The notes beneath the pieces were generated by a model that had not been told where the DNA came from, searched no databases, and worked only from the letters and a program-made list of their open reading frames with translations. Both the position numbers and the translations under genes were made by a program. This document shows, in pieces, positions 51,980 to 60,928 of a DNA stretch of 64,000 nucleotides. Source of the stretch: Pseudomonadota bacterium (GTDB lineage Bacteria; Pseudomonadota; Alphaproteobacteria; Rhodobacterales; Rhodobacteraceae); assembly GCA_038533575.1 (NCBI GenBank), contig JBCAYL010000001.1, positions 2,198,226-2,262,225 of the forward strand, written 5' to 3'. Every line of letters begins with the position of its first letter. Position 1 is the first letter of the stretch.

Positions 51980-52345
51980 ATGTCGAACGCCCTGCCGATC
52001 CTCTCGCTGGCGATGAACGTCGCTGTGCTCGCCCCGCTCTGCGCCGCGCTCCTCTCCGGGAGCGCCGGGATGGACGCGGCTTACGGACCGCCGAGCCCTG
52101 CCCGCGGTATCCTCACAGCCGTCTACCTCGCGATCCTGGTGGCGAGCCTCGGGCTCCTAGCTGCGCTTTTGTCCGCCCCTCCATGGTGGTCGACGGCGCT
52201 CGTCACGCTGCTCGCGCTGCAATGCGTCTACAAACTTCTGACGGTCCCGATCGTGGGCCTCGGCAACCCGGTGGTTGTGGCGAACACGGCCATCACCGCG
52301 CTTCACCTCGTCACGCTCTGGTGGGTGCTCCTGCGCGCCGCCTAG
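51980..52345 (+). CDS. hypothetical membrane protein
   Basis: A 121-residue protein with four hydrophobic segments (about 7-28, 44-65, 69-88 and 96-118), few charged residues, and a start just before the first helix. The open frame continues far upstream, overlapping the divergent oxidoreductase, which argues for this internal ATG. Its end overlaps the end of the convergent COQ9-type gene by 4 bases. No family is recognised. Confidence 0.72.
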   Translation: MSNALPILSLAMNVAVLAPLCAALLSGSAGMDAAYGPPSPARGILTAVYLAILVASLGLLAALLSAPPWWSTALVTLLALQCVYKLLTVPIVGLGNPVVVANTAITALHLVTLWWVLLRAA

Positions 52346-53004
52346 CCTCCGCCGGGGAGGTCGGCCTTGCCCGGCGCGCGCACCATGGAGGCGAGCCAGA
52401 GCGGCCCCGCGAAGACGGTGCGCAGGAGCGGGTTCTCGTTGACCTGCCCCTTCACTTTCTCGAAGGTCATCACGTCCCCGATGCGGCGGTCGAGGAAATC
52501 CCACGTCGCCGCACTTTCCAGGCTGTCATCGCCAAGCCAGTAGAGCAGCGTGGAAGAATAGACGCCCGCGAGCGTCGCGCGCTTGGTGTACCAGTTGTAA
52601 TCCTCCGACGTGTCCCCGAGCGCCTCCCAGATCGCGTCCGCCGTGCCCCAGATGAGGCGCGTGCCCTCTGCGGCGTGCTGCGGCAGCGCAAAGAGCGTGG
52701 CGCCCCGGCGTACGGCCTCCTTGTCAGGGATGACCTCGAACCGGATCTGCACGCAGCGCGCCACCTTCTCCGAGTAGCGCAGGGCGCTCATATCCTCGGC
52801 AGCGATGCGCGCGGTCATCTCCGCGTCGCCCGACTTGTGAAACGCCACGGCCAGATCGAGCGCTCCCCGCGGGCAGATCGCGCGGGCCAACTCCGGCTCC
52901 ACGCCGCTGTCGGCCACGGCGGCCTTGAAGGTCACCTCCGACCAGCCGTCGAACACGACGTGGCCCAGGGCCGCTTCCACCAGCTCCGCCTTCGGATCGC
53001 TCAT
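52342..53004 (-). CDS. COQ9 family ubiquinone biosynthesis protein
   Basis: A 220-residue protein of the COQ9 family, which has a TetR-like fold, binds lipids and presents ubiquinone intermediates to the hydroxylase Coq7. The family's C-terminal domain shows the [28 protein letters not shown] block (about 138-165), the most conserved part. The N-terminal [20 protein letters not shown] is the helix-turn-helix-like part of the TetR fold. The start at MSDPKAEL is the family start. The next gene on the + strand, rpsU, is divergent, 102 bases away. Confidence 0.9.
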   Translation of the reverse strand: MSDPKAELVEAALGHVVFDGWSEVTFKAAVADSGVEPELARAICPRGALDLAVAFHKSGDAEMTARIAAEDMSALRYSEKVARCVQIRFEVIPDKEAVRRGATLFALPQHAAEGTRLIWGTADAIWEALGDTSEDYNWYTKRATLAGVYSSTLLYWLGDDSLESAATWDFLDRRIGDVMTFEKVKGQVNENPLLRTVFAGPLWLASMVRAPGKADLPGGG

Positions 53005-53106
53005 GTCACACTCCTTACCATGGCACGCTGGACAACTAGGGCGTTCCCTGTTACCCCGCCACCTCCTGCTTAACTGCAACCAGATTAGAAAGGTGGTGAA
53101 AACCAC

Positions 53107-53313
53107 ATGCAGGTCAGTGTTCGCGACAACAACGTCGACCAGGCGCTCCGTGCCCTGAAGAAGAAGCTGCAGCGTGAGGGCGTCTTCCGCGAGATGAAGC
53201 TCAAGCAGCACTTCGAGAAGCCGTCGGAGAAGAAAGCCCGGGAAAAGGCCGAAGCGATCCGCCGCGCGCGCAAGCTCGCACGGAAGAAGGCCCAGCGCGA
53301 GGGGATGCTCTAA
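53107..53313 (+). CDS. rpsU: 30S ribosomal protein S21
   Basis: A 68-residue very basic ribosomal protein, with [21 protein letters not shown] at the start, then [17 protein letters not shown] and an Arg/Lys-rich helix to the end. The length and composition fit alphaproteobacterial S21. It helps mRNA binding on the small subunit. AGAAAGGTGG lies upstream. A clear rho-independent terminator follows 30 bases after the stop. Confidence 0.97.
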   Translation: MQVSVRDNNVDQALRALKKKLQREGVFREMKLKQHFEKPSEKKAREKAEAIRRARKLARKKAQREGML

Positions 53314-53342
53314 GCCCCCCTCTCCAGCACTGGAAAAAGACG

Positions 53343-53374
53343 CCCCGCAGCCGATCCGGCCGCGGGGTTTTTCT
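53343..53374 (+). terminator. rho-independent terminator after rpsU
   Basis: CCCCGC-A-GCC/GGC-C-GCGGGG with the loop GATCC, followed by TTTTTCTTT. The stem has one bulge pair mismatch and a canonical U-tract. It directly follows rpsU. Confidence 0.92.
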
Positions 53375-53424
53375 TTGCGCGGATGCCGCGCAGTGTATTT
53401 TTGTGCGCGGGTGCCCGCGCGACC

Positions 53425-53856
53425 TCAGGCGCTTTGCTGGCGCAGGGCGTCGCGGATCTCGATCAGGAGCTCTTCCTGCGTCGGACCCTTGGGCGCCTCC
53501 TCGGCGGGGGCTTCCTCCTTCTCGGCGGCGTCCTTGATGCGGTTCACCATCTTCACGAGCAGGAAGACGACGAAGGCGATGATCAGGAAATTGATGATCG
53601 CCATCAGGAAATTGCCGATGGCGAAGACGGCGATCCCGGCCTCCTCGCAGGCCGCCACGGAGGCGCAAGACCCCTCGCCCAGCACGTAGAACCAGCCCGA
53701 AAAGTCGATGCCGCCCGTGAAAAGCGCGATGATCGGATTGATGAGATCGCCCACGAGGGAGGTCACGATGGCCGTGAAGGCCGCGCCTATAATGATGCCC
53801 ACGGCCATGTCCATGACATTGCCCTTGGCGATGAAATCCTTGAATTCATTGATCAT
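53425..53856 (-). CDS. mscL: large-conductance mechanosensitive channel
   Basis: A 143-residue MscL. The N-terminal amphipathic helix [14 protein letters not shown] is followed by the gating helix [28 protein letters not shown] (about 16-43) with the pore-lining Gly/Ala pattern, a periplasmic loop with two Cys, and the second helix [25 protein letters not shown] (about 84-108). The C-terminal cytoplasmic coil is [12 protein letters not shown]-like. It opens under membrane tension to release solutes in hypo-osmotic shock. It is convergent with rpsU. Confidence 0.96.
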   Translation of the reverse strand: MINEFKDFIAKGNVMDMAVGIIIGAAFTAIVTSLVGDLINPIIALFTGGIDFSGWFYVLGEGSCASVAACEEAGIAVFAIGNFLMAIINFLIIAFVVFLLVKMVNRIKDAAEKEEAPAEEAPKGPTQEELLIEIRDALRQQSA

Positions 53857-54004
53857 TGAAAAGCCCCTTTGATCTGCTGGCATGGGTCACGCGGCTCTTT
53901 CTGGCCGCATGGGCAGAGGCATACCTGCCTTGGCGCACAGTTTCATGGCTTTTTCGTCGGATATTTCCGCCTAGGCTCGTTTTTGCACAACCAAGGAGCG
54001 CCCC

Positions 54005-54703
54005 ATGGCCGACCTCTCCGCATTTCCGATCACGTCTAAGTGGGTCCCGCAGGATCCTTCCATCCTCCAACTCTTCTCATTTCCGACGCCGAACGGCGTG
54101 AAGGCGGCCATCGCGCTCGAGGAGCTCGGGCTCGATTACGAGGCGCACAAGGTGACGCTCTCGGACGCGGATGTGAAATCGCCGGAATTCCTGTCGCTCA
54201 ACCCCAACAACAAGATCCCCGCCATCATCGACCCGAACGGGCCGGGCGGCGCGCCCATCGGGCTTTGGGAAAGCGGCGCGATCCTGCTTTACCTCGCCGA
54301 CAAGACGGGCCAGCTCGGCGGCAAGGGCGCAGCGGAACGCGCCCTTGTCACGCAATGGCTCATGTGGCAGATGGGCGGGCTCGGGCCCATGTTCGGCCAG
54401 CTCGGCTTTTTCACCAAGTTCGCCGGAGCGGACATCGAAGACCCGCGTCCGCGCGAGCGTTTCATCGCCGAAGGCAAGCGCCTGCTTGCTGTGCTCGACG
54501 GCCACATGGCGGGCCGCGACTGGGTCGCAGGGGACTATTCCATCGCCGATATCGCCATCGTGCCCTGGCTCAACGCGCTCAATTTCTACGGGACGAAAGA
54601 CACGCTCGGCTGGGACGACTTCAAGAATGTCACCCGCTACTTCGACCGGTTCATGGAGCGCCCCGCCGTCCAGAAGGGCCTCCACATCCCCGCAAGGGAC
54701 TAG
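54005..54703 (+). CDS. glutathione S-transferase family protein, YfcG-like
   Basis: A 232-residue GST of the Nu/YfcG type. The thioredoxin-like domain (about 20-100) has FSFPTPNGVKAAIALEELGL, with Thr-x-Asn at the glutathione site in place of Tyr or Ser, then NPNNKIPAI with the cis-Pro and WESGAILLYLADK with the gamma-glutamyl-binding Glu-Ser. The helical domain includes DYSIADIAIVPW. YfcG-type proteins reduce disulfide bonds with glutathione. It is divergent from mscL, with about 150 bases between; no clear promoter was picked. Confidence 0.93.
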   Translation: MADLSAFPITSKWVPQDPSILQLFSFPTPNGVKAAIALEELGLDYEAHKVTLSDADVKSPEFLSLNPNNKIPAIIDPNGPGGAPIGLWESGAILLYLADKTGQLGGKGAAERALVTQWLMWQMGGLGPMFGQLGFFTKFAGADIEDPRPRERFIAEGKRLLAVLDGHMAGRDWVAGDYSIADIAIVPWLNALNFYGTKDTLGWDDFKNVTRYFDRFMERPAVQKGLHIPARD

Positions 54704-54733
54704 ACGCCCTCCACCGGCCTCCCCGCGCGCGCT

Positions 54734-54755
54734 ACAAATTTTTGCAAAAATTCGT
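54734..54755. repeat. AATTTTTGCAAAAATT palindrome, copy 2
   Basis: AC-n-AATTTTTGCAAAAATT-n-GT in the gap between the convergent GST and ytoQ genes. Beyond the palindrome, the stretch up to the ytoQ stop (CGTGTG...CCTCAGG) resembles that at copy 1 (5745-5768), so the stop codons of two unrelated genes lie in the similar part. Confidence 0.6.
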
Positions 54756-54760
54756 GTGCC

Positions 54761-55210
54761 TCAGGCGGGGAGCGTACCCTCGAGGACGTAGCGCAGCATA
54801 TCGGCGACCTTCTTCGGGTCGTCGGTCACGGCGAGCGCGGCGGCGTCCACCTCCTTGAGCGCGTGCTGATGATCGGCGCCGTGGACGACGATGAGGCTCT
54901 TGCCGAGGGCGGCCGCGTAGCCCGCGTCGAAGGCCGCGTTCCATTGCTTGTACTTCTCGCCGAAGCGGACAACGACGACGTCCGCCGCCTCGATCGCCGT
55001 GCGCGTGCGTATGGCGTTGAGCTTGGCGCCCTTGTGGTCGTGCCAGAATTTCTGGTCCTCCGCCCCCATGATCGCCACGCCGCAATCGTCACTCGCAGCA
55101 TGGTCGGTGACCGGGGCGGAGAAGCTCACGGCGAGCCCCTTGCAGGCCGCGACGATCTCCTCGCGCCAGTCGGTGTGAATCTCGCCGCTCAGGTAGACAT
55201 TGAGTTGCAT
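54761..55210 (-). CDS. YtoQ family protein
   Basis: A 149-residue protein of the YtoQ family, which has a nucleoside-2-deoxyribosyltransferase-like fold. Marks are VYLSGEIHTDWREEIVAAC (about 5-23), the FSAPVTDHAASDDCGV block, KFWHDHKGAKLNAIRTRTAI with the usual run of charged residues, and VVRFGEKYKQWNAAFDAGYA. The function is not established; the fold suggests binding of a nucleotide or sugar. GGAGG lies 6 bases before the chosen ATG, while another ATG overlaps it. A paired-dyad repeat is in the gap to pheT. Confidence 0.9.
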   Translation of the reverse strand: MQLNVYLSGEIHTDWREEIVAACKGLAVSFSAPVTDHAASDDCGVAIMGAEDQKFWHDHKGAKLNAIRTRTAIEAADVVVVRFGEKYKQWNAAFDAGYAAALGKSLIVVHGADHQHALKEVDAAALAVTDDPKKVADMLRYVLEGTLPA

Positions 55211-55275
55211 TCCATCCTCCAAAAAAGCTGCCCCGGGGCCGCTTTAGGTGCTGCGCAGGGCTTGCTGCACTTCAC

Positions 55276-55338
55276 GCCCCGGGCCTGACCCGGGGCTTCC
55301 ACGTCACAAGGCGCGAGGTCCCGGATCACGTCCGGGAC
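55276..55338. repeat. paired-dyad intergenic repeat, copy 3
   Basis: Dyad one is GCCCCGGG-CCTGA-CCCGGGGC (55276-55296) and, 21 bases on, dyad two is GTCCCGG-n7-CCGGGAC (55318-55338). Same spacing as copy 1 at 9279-9341. It lies between the start of ytoQ and the end of pheT, both on the minus strand. Confidence 0.8.
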
Positions 55339-55348
55339 GGGCAAGTCT

Positions 55349-57769
55349 TCACCCGCGCAGCGCGCCGCCCGTGGCCTTCACGACCTTTTCCACGATCTTG
55401 GCGCTCACTGCCTCGATCTCGGCCTCTTTCAGCGTCGCCTCCCGGGGCTGGAGCCGCACGGCGACGGCAAGCGACTTCTGCCCTTCGCCGAGGCTCCCGC
55501 CGATGAATTCGTCGAAGACCCGCACCTCCTCGATGAGGGTCTTGTCCACGCCCATGGCGGCATTCACCAGCGTCAGCGCCTCGACGTCCGCGCCCACGAC
55601 GAAAGCGAAATCTCGCTCCACGGCCTGCAGGTCGCTCACACCCAGCGCCGACCGCGCCGCGCCGGTCGCTCGCTTTGTCGGGATCGCGCCGGGCCAGAGG
55701 GTGAAGGCCACGGCCGGCCCCTTCACGTCGAGGGCCGCAAGGGCCTTGGGGTGAAGCTCGCCAAACTCGGCCAGCACGGTCTTGCCCAGCGCGATCACGC
55801 CCGAGCGCCCTGGGTGAAACCACGGGCTTGCCTCGCGGCGGATCTGCGCGCGCGCGGGCGCGCCAAGGGCCGCGAGGAGCGCCTCCACGTCGGCCTTCGC
55901 GTCATATAAGTCGACTGCGCGACGCGCCTTGTGCACGTCCTTCGGCCCGGTCTGGCCCACGAGCACCGCGCTGAGCGAGGCGCCCTGGTCCTCGGGCTCG
56001 CCACCTGCCCAGGTCGCCCCCACTTCGAAGAGCGCGAGATCGGCCATCCCGCGCGCCTGGTTGCGCGCCGCCGCCTGCAGAAGGCCCGGCAAAAGCGAGG
56101 GCCGCATGTGGCTCATGTCGCTCGAGATCGGATTCTCCAGCGCCGTGGCCGCGGTGCCGCCGCCGAAGGCCTCCGCGGAGGGCTGGTCGATGAAGCTGTA
56201 GGTCACGCATTCGTTGTAGCCGAGGCCCGCCGCCGTGCGCCGCGCCGTCTGCTCGCGCCGCTGGCCCGCTGTCAGGATCGGGCGGCCCGCGCCCATGCGC
56301 CCGCCCACGGGCGGGAGCGGCTTGCCCTCGAGCTTCGTCAGCGAGGCCACGCGCGCCACCTCCTCCACGAGGTCCGCCTCGCCCAGCACATCGGGCCGCC
56401 AGGAGGGGACATGGGCCATGTCGCCCTCGAGCGTGAAGCCCAGCGCCTTGAGCGTCGCGCGCTGCGTTTCGGCGGGGATCTCCATGCCCACGAGGCTTTC
56501 GACCCGCGCGGTATCGAGCTTATAGGAGCGGCCCGTGTCAGGGATGGACCCCGCCACCACGACCTCGGAGGCCTCGCCGCCCGCGTGATCCATGATCATG
56601 CGCGTGGCGTGATCGAGGCCCTCGGGCGTCCATGCCGGATCGATCCCCCGCTCGAAGCGGTAGCGCGCGTCCGAATTGATCTTCATCGCGCGGCCCGTAT
56701 AGGCGGTGCGCACCGGGTCGAAATACGCCGCCTCGATGAAGACGTTCACCGTCTCCTCCGTCACGCCGGAGCGCAGCCCGCCCATGACACCCGCGATGCT
56801 CTCGGGGCCTTCGTCATCGGCGATGATCGTCGCACCCTCGGGGAAGGTGTAATCCTTCTCGTCGAGGCCGGTGATCTCCTCCCCGCCTTTGGCGCGATAG
56901 AGCCGGAGCGCGCTGCCCGCGATCTTGTCCGCATCGAAGACGTGGAGGGGGCGGTTCCGATCGTAGGTGAAGAAGTTCGTCACATCCACGAGGAAGCTGA
57001 TGGGCCGGAGCCCGATGGCCCGTAGCGCCTGCTGGAGCCAGTCGGGCGACGGCCCATTCTTCACGCCGCGCACGAGACGCCCGTAGAAAACCGGCGCCTG
57101 CGCAAGCGTATCCTCCGCGATGGTCACGCTCACCGGGCACGGGAAGCTGCCCTCGACGGGCGCGGAAAGCTCCCGCGCCCTCATCGTCCCGAGCCCGCGC
57201 GCCGCGAGATCGCGCGCGATGCCGCGGACGCCCAGCGCATCGGGGCGGTTCGGGGTGATGGCGATCTCGATCACGGGGTCGACCTTGGAGGGATCGTGCT
57301 CCGCCAGCCAATCCACGAAGCGCTGGCCCACCTCGCCGGACGGCAGCTCGATGATGCCGTCATGCTCGTCGGAGAGCTCCATCTCCCGCTCCGAGCACAT
57401 CATGCCGTAGCTTTCGACGCCGCGGATCTTGCCCACGCCGATCGTCGTGTCGATGCCCGGCACGTAAGTCCCCGGCGTGGCAATGACGACCGTGATCCCC
57501 GCACGCGCATTGGGCGCGCCGCAAATGATCTGCGTCGTGGCACCGGTCTCCTCCTCGAGCCCCGTCTCCACCTGGCACACGCGCAGCCGGTCGGCATCGG
57601 GGTGCGGCTCCGCACTCACCACCTTGCCGATGGTAAAGGCCGAAAGCCGCTCCGCGGGGTTTTCGATGCCTTCCACCTCGAGCCCGAGATCGGTGAGCGC
57701 ATACGCGATTTCCGCCACGCTTGCCTCGGTCTCCAGGTGGTCCTTCAGCCAGGAGAGGGTGAATTTCAT
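55349..57769 (-). CDS. pheT: phenylalanyl-tRNA synthetase beta subunit
   Basis: An 806-residue beta subunit, with the usual domain order: start MKFTLSWLKDHLETEAS, the tRNA-binding OB fold (about 40-150, with VRVCQVETGLEE), the B3/B4 editing region (about 210-390, with RPISFLVDVTNFFTYD), the B5 domain, the catalytic-like core and the C-terminal FDX-ACB anticodon-binding domain (VSDLQAVERDFAFVVG). It pairs with PheS to charge tRNA-Phe and edits mischarged tyrosine. Between it and pheS there are two non-synthetase genes, a truncated chemoreceptor-like gene and a short membrane gene, which is unusual. Confidence 0.96.
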   Translation of the reverse strand: MKFTLSWLKDHLETEASVAEIAYALTDLGLEVEGIENPAERLSAFTIGKVVSAEPHPDADRLRVCQVETGLEEETGATTQIICGAPNARAGITVVIATPGTYVPGIDTTIGVGKIRGVESYGMMCSEREMELSDEHDGIIELPSGEVGQRFVDWLAEHDPSKVDPVIEIAITPNRPDALGVRGIARDLAARGLGTMRARELSAPVEGSFPCPVSVTIAEDTLAQAPVFYGRLVRGVKNGPSPDWLQQALRAIGLRPISFLVDVTNFFTYDRNRPLHVFDADKIAGSALRLYRAKGGEEITGLDEKDYTFPEGATIIADDEGPESIAGVMGGLRSGVTEETVNVFIEAAYFDPVRTAYTGRAMKINSDARYRFERGIDPAWTPEGLDHATRMIMDHAGGEASEVVVAGSIPDTGRSYKLDTARVESLVGMEIPAETQRATLKALGFTLEGDMAHVPSWRPDVLGEADLVEEVARVASLTKLEGKPLPPVGGRMGAGRPILTAGQRREQTARRTAAGLGYNECVTYSFIDQPSAEAFGGGTAATALENPISSDMSHMRPSLLPGLLQAAARNQARGMADLALFEVGATWAGGEPEDQGASLSAVLVGQTGPKDVHKARRAVDLYDAKADVEALLAALGAPARAQIRREASPWFHPGRSGVIALGKTVLAEFGELHPKALAALDVKGPAVAFTLWPGAIPTKRATGAARSALGVSDLQAVERDFAFVVGADVEALTLVNAAMGVDKTLIEEVRVFDEFIGGSLGEGQKSLAVAVRLQPREATLKEAEIEAVSAKIVEKVVKATGGALRG

Positions 57770-57908
57770 GGGTCGCTGCCTCTGGGTGTTGCCGGGCGCG
57801 GGCTAGCGCATTTGGGCGCGGGGGGAAAGGGCGCGCAGAGCGGCTGGACCGCCCCTGCGCCGCTCGACGCATGGGAGGAGGCCTGCCCTTCGCTCGGGAC
57901 CCGCGGCG

Positions 57909-58745
57909 TCAACCCTGGCGCGCGCCGCTATTTCCCGTGCGCCTCTCCGTCCCGGCACCTGCCCCCACATGCCCCGCGCCGTAGCGGCCCGCCCCGAAGC
58001 CGCCTGCGCCAATACGGCCTGCGCCATGTCCGCCCGCGCGCACTGCGCCCACGCGGACGGCCCCGGCCGGATCGCTCAGCGCTGCGCGGGTCGTGTCGAT
58101 GAGCCCCGCGCTCTTGGCCGCGAGGCTCCGGATCTCGTCGGCGATGACCTTGAAGCTCCGCCCGCTTTCGCCGCCCGCACGCGCCGCCTCCACGCTCGCA
58201 TTGAGTGAGATGAGGTGGATCATGCGCCCGATATCCTCCACCTCCGCGAACATCTTTTCCAATTGCGCGGTCTGCGCCTCGAGATGCCGAGCGCGCTCCC
58301 GGCCCGCCTCCTCCCGCGCGGCCTCGAAGGCCCGGATGAACAAATAGAAAGCCGGAAGCGTGGCCGTGCGCGCCCGCGTCGTCAGGAGGCTCGCGGCATC
58401 GCGCGACAGCGCGCCGTAGGTTTCCGCGGGATCGACGGACGCGATCTCCCGCGCGAAGCCCTCGATCTCTTCGAGCGCGGCCTCCTTGGCCGGGTCTGCC
58501 TTCGCCGCCTCGCGCACGAGCGGCATATCCTTGATGGCGGCGATCACCTCCGTGAAGCGGGCCGTGAAATCCGTGAGATAAGCCGCCATTTCCCTGCGCT
58601 CGGCGGGGTCGGTGGCGGTCGCCAGCGTGATGCCAATGGCCCCGGCATTCACGGCGAGCCCGCGGCCGCGGCGCAGCTGCTTGATGGCGGTTTCGCGCTC
58701 GTCTTCGATGTACACTCGGGGCCCCTTGCGATCTGCGGGAGCCAT
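57909..58745 (-). CDS. truncated chemoreceptor-like protein with pentapeptide Gly-Ala-Gly tail
   Basis: A 278-residue soluble protein lodged between pheS and pheT. It has no membrane helix. Residues about 1-155 are helical with no named sensor domain. Residues about 168-220 match part of the methyl-accepting chemotaxis signalling hairpin tip: LISLNASVEAARAGGESGRSF, then VIADEIRSLAAKS. The second arm of the hairpin is missing; the protein ends instead in a tail of five pentapeptides of the type x-hydrophobic-GAG (about 239-263) and a short basic end. It may interact with a chemotaxis array or be an orphan. No other chemotaxis gene is in the window. Confidence 0.8.
   Translation of the reverse strand: MAPADRKGPRVYIEDERETAIKQLRRGRGLAVNAGAIGITLATATDPAERREMAAYLTDFTARFTEVIAAIKDMPLVREAAKADPAKEAALEEIEGFAREIASVDPAETYGALSRDAASLLTTRARTATLPAFYLFIRAFEAAREEAGRERARHLEAQTAQLEKMFAEVEDIGRMIHLISLNASVEAARAGGESGRSFKVIADEIRSLAAKSAGLIDTTRAALSDPAGAVRVGAVRAGGHGAGRIGAGGFGAGRYGAGHVGAGAGTERRTGNSGARQG
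57957..58031 (-). repeat. 15-base tandem repeat coding the Gly-Ala-Gly tail
   Basis: Five 15-base units within the chemoreceptor-like gene, coding GHGAG, RIGAG, GFGAG, RYGAG and HVGAG. The first two positions vary while GAG is constant. The array would permit copy-number change by slippage. Confidence 0.75.
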
Positions 58746-58769
58746 AGCCCGCGCCGCATTAAGCCGCGG

Positions 58770-58985
58770 TTAATCGCGCTCGCTCTCGCGCGTCTTCGCC
58801 TTGAGCCAGAGTGACACGCCGAAGGCGGGCAGGATGACCACCGCCCAGCCCGCCGCATTGAGCAGCGTGAGGCGCAGCTTCACCTCCCGAGGAGCCTCCG
58901 AGAGCCAGAGCAGAATGTGCCCGCCGATGACGAAGACCGCCACCGCCACCGCGAGAAAGGGCAGAACCCGCCGCCAGAGCGGCAC
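58770..58985 (-). CDS. small membrane protein between pheS and pheT
   Basis: A 71-residue protein with a GTG start overlapping the pheS stop by one base. It has helix one at about 7-28 and helix two at about 40-61, with a short loop between (SEAPREVKLRL) and a charged end (KAKTRESERD). Translational coupling to pheS supports a real gene. No family is recognised. The chemoreceptor-like gene begins 24 bases downstream. Confidence 0.7.
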   Translation of the reverse strand: MPLWRRVLPFLAVAVAVFVIGGHILLWLSEAPREVKLRLTLLNAAGWAVVILPAFGVSLWLKAKTRESERD

Positions 58986-60058
58986 TAGCGGCTGAGCCCC
59001 GCGGCGAGATTGGGCTGGTCAAGCGCGGCAAAGCCGTAGTGCCGGAGCCAGCGCAGATCGCTGTCGAAGAAGGCGCGCAGGTCAGGGATGCCGTATTTCA
59101 GCATCGCGATCCGGTCGATCCCCATGCCGAAGGCAAAGCCCTGCCACTCGGCCGGGTCGATCCCGCCGTTCTCCAGCACCTTCGGGTGCACCATGCCAGA
59201 GCCCAGGATTTCCAGCCAATCATCGCCCTCGCCGATCTTGAGCGTCCCATCCTGCCACGAGCAGCGAATATCGACCTCTGCCGAAGGCTCCGTGAACGGG
59301 AAGTGCGAGGCGCGGAAGCGGAGCTCCACGTCATCGACCTCGAAGAACGTCCGGCAGAACTCCTCGAGCGTCCACTTGAGATGCGCCATGGAAATGTCGC
59401 GGTCGATCGCGAGCCCCTCCACCTGGTGAAACATGGGCGTGTGCGTCTGGTCGTAATCCGAGCGGTAGACCCGCCCCGGCGCGATGATCCGGATCGGCGC
59501 GCCCTGCGCCTCCATGGAGCGGATCTGGACGGGCGAAGTATGGGTGCGCAGCACGTGGGGCGGGCGATTGTCGCCCGGCTCGCGCGCCATGTAGAAAGTG
59601 TCCATCTCCGCGCGCGCCGGGTGGTGGCCCGGGATGTTGAGCGCGTCGAAATTGTACCAGTCGCTCTCGATCTGCGGGCCCTCGGCCACCGAGAAACCGA
59701 GCGACGCGAAGATCGCCGTGAGCTCCTCCCAGACCTGGCTGACCGGGTGGATCGTCCCCGCCGGGCGACGGCGGCCGGGCAGTGTCACGTCGAGCCACTC
59801 GCCCGCGAGCCGTTCTTCGAGCGCGGCATCGGCCAGCGCGGCCTTGCGCGCGGCAAGCGCGCTGTTGATCTCGTCCTTCAGGGCATTGAGCGCGGGGCCT
59901 GCCACCTGCCGCTCCTCGGGCGTCATCTTGCCCAGCTCGCGCATCTTCAGGCTGATCTCGCCTTTCTTGCCCACGGCCCGGACGCGCACCTCCTCGAGCG
60001 CGGCCTCGTCGGCCACGTCCTTGATGAGATCGATGTACTTGGCGCGCAGGTCTTCCAT
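58985..60058 (-). CDS. pheS: phenylalanyl-tRNA synthetase alpha subunit
   Basis: A 357-residue class II synthetase subunit. The N-terminal coiled coil (about 1-85) is followed by the catalytic domain with class II motif 2-like ([19 protein letters not shown]), the conserved [11 protein letters not shown] (about 159-169) and motif 3 ([14 protein letters not shown]) near the C-terminus, binding ATP and phenylalanine. It starts at MEDLRAKY, the usual start; the longer open frame upstream is chance. AAGGAGTGTCCC precedes the ATG. It leads the operon pheS-small gene-chemoreceptor-like gene-pheT. Confidence 0.97.
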   Translation of the reverse strand: MEDLRAKYIDLIKDVADEAALEEVRVRAVGKKGEISLKMRELGKMTPEERQVAGPALNALKDEINSALAARKAALADAALEERLAGEWLDVTLPGRRRPAGTIHPVSQVWEELTAIFASLGFSVAEGPQIESDWYNFDALNIPGHHPARAEMDTFYMAREPGDNRPPHVLRTHTSPVQIRSMEAQGAPIRIIAPGRVYRSDYDQTHTPMFHQVEGLAIDRDISMAHLKWTLEEFCRTFFEVDDVELRFRASHFPFTEPSAEVDIRCSWQDGTLKIGEGDDWLEILGSGMVHPKVLENGGIDPAEWQGFAFGMGIDRIAMLKYGIPDLRAFFDSDLRWLRHYGFAALDQPNLAAGLSR

Positions 60059-60115
60059 GGGACACTCCTTGGGATCGCGCGCTGCGATAGCGCGGCGCGG
60101 CTGGGCTGACAAGGG

Positions 60116-60165
60116 AGGGGGCCAGCCCCCCGCTGCGCTCCCCCCGAGGTACGATGCACAAAGAA
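60116..60165 (-). repeat. TTCTTTGTGC/CGTACCTC repeat, copy 3, inverted, with hairpin
   Basis: On the minus strand TTCTTTGTGC (60165-60156), then a CGTACCTCGGGGGG run and GGGGGCTGGCCCCC at the far end. It matches copy 2 at 37637-37680. The first possible ATG of the following SGNH gene lies inside this element, so that start was not used. Confidence 0.75.
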
Positions 60166-60192
60166 GCAAGGGGACTTGCTCACGCGGGGGCC

Positions 60193-60870
60193 ATGCAGCA
60201 CTTTCGCACCATGCGATGGATACCGCTCACTCTATTGGCGCTCTTGGGGTCTGGCACGGCCGCCGAAGAGGCGCGGATCACCGTGCTCGGTGACAGCGTC
60301 ATGGCCTGGAACGGGGCACGCTCGGTGGCCCGGGTCATGGAGGAGGCGCTGGGCCAGCCCGTGGCCGACGTCTCCGTGAGCGGCGCGCAGTTCGCGCACC
60401 AGCTCCGGCTTCTTGTGGGGCCCATGGATATCCGCGCGCAGCTGCCCGGGGGCCGTCACGACTGGGTCGTGGTTACAGGTGGTGCCAACGACCTCGCCGC
60501 GCGGTGCGACTGCGCCGCTTGCGAAGAGACGCTCGACGCCCTCATCGGACCCGAAGCGCGGCTCGGCGCGATCCCGGACTTCCTCGAGGAGGTGCGCGGC
60601 CGCGGGGCCTGGCTCCTCTGGGCGCGCTACTACGACGTGCCGGTGGGCGGCGGGCCCTTCGCGGCCTGTGCTGACGAATTCGCCGTCCTCGACGCGCGCC
60701 TCGATATGCTGGCCGCGCGGGAGGACGATCTTATCCTTGCGGATATGGGCGATGTGATCGATGCGGGCGATCCGGCCCACTACGATCCAGACCGGGTGCA
60801 CCCCTCGCCGGAAGGGTCGCGTCTGATCGGGATGCATCTCGCAGAAATCATCGCCGACCTCACCCCCTGA
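60193..60870 (+). CDS. SGNH/GDSL-type hydrolase, secreted
   Basis: A 225-residue protein. A signal peptide is likely at about 1-24 ([16 protein letters not shown]), followed by an SGNH hydrolase domain: block [12 protein letters not shown] (about 32-42) with the nucleophile Ser, block III-type [12 protein letters not shown] with the Asn, and block [15 protein letters not shown] with the Asp/His pair. Such enzymes are esterases or lipases of carbohydrates and lipids. The start is uncertain (60193 or 60211; the ATG at 60154 is within a repeat). It is antisense to the translation genes on both sides. Confidence 0.82.
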   Translation: MQHFRTMRWIPLTLLALLGSGTAAEEARITVLGDSVMAWNGARSVARVMEEALGQPVADVSVSGAQFAHQLRLLVGPMDIRAQLPGGRHDWVVVTGGANDLAARCDCAACEETLDALIGPEARLGAIPDFLEEVRGRGAWLLWARYYDVPVGGGPFAACADEFAVLDARLDMLAAREDDLILADMGDVIDAGDPAHYDPDRVHPSPEGSRLIGMHLAEIIADLTP

Positions 60871-60874
60871 CACG

Positions 60875-60902
60875 AAAAAAGCCGCGCCCGGAGACGCGGC
60901 TT
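60875..60902 (-). terminator. rho-independent terminator after rplT
   Basis: On the minus strand AGCCGCG-TCTCCGGG-CGCGGCT is followed by TTTTTT. It lies about 30 bases beyond the rplT stop and ends the rpmI-rplT operon. A canonical stem and U-tract are present. Confidence 0.92.
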
Positions 60903-60928
60903 CGATCAATTGCCATGGGGCCCAGGCC

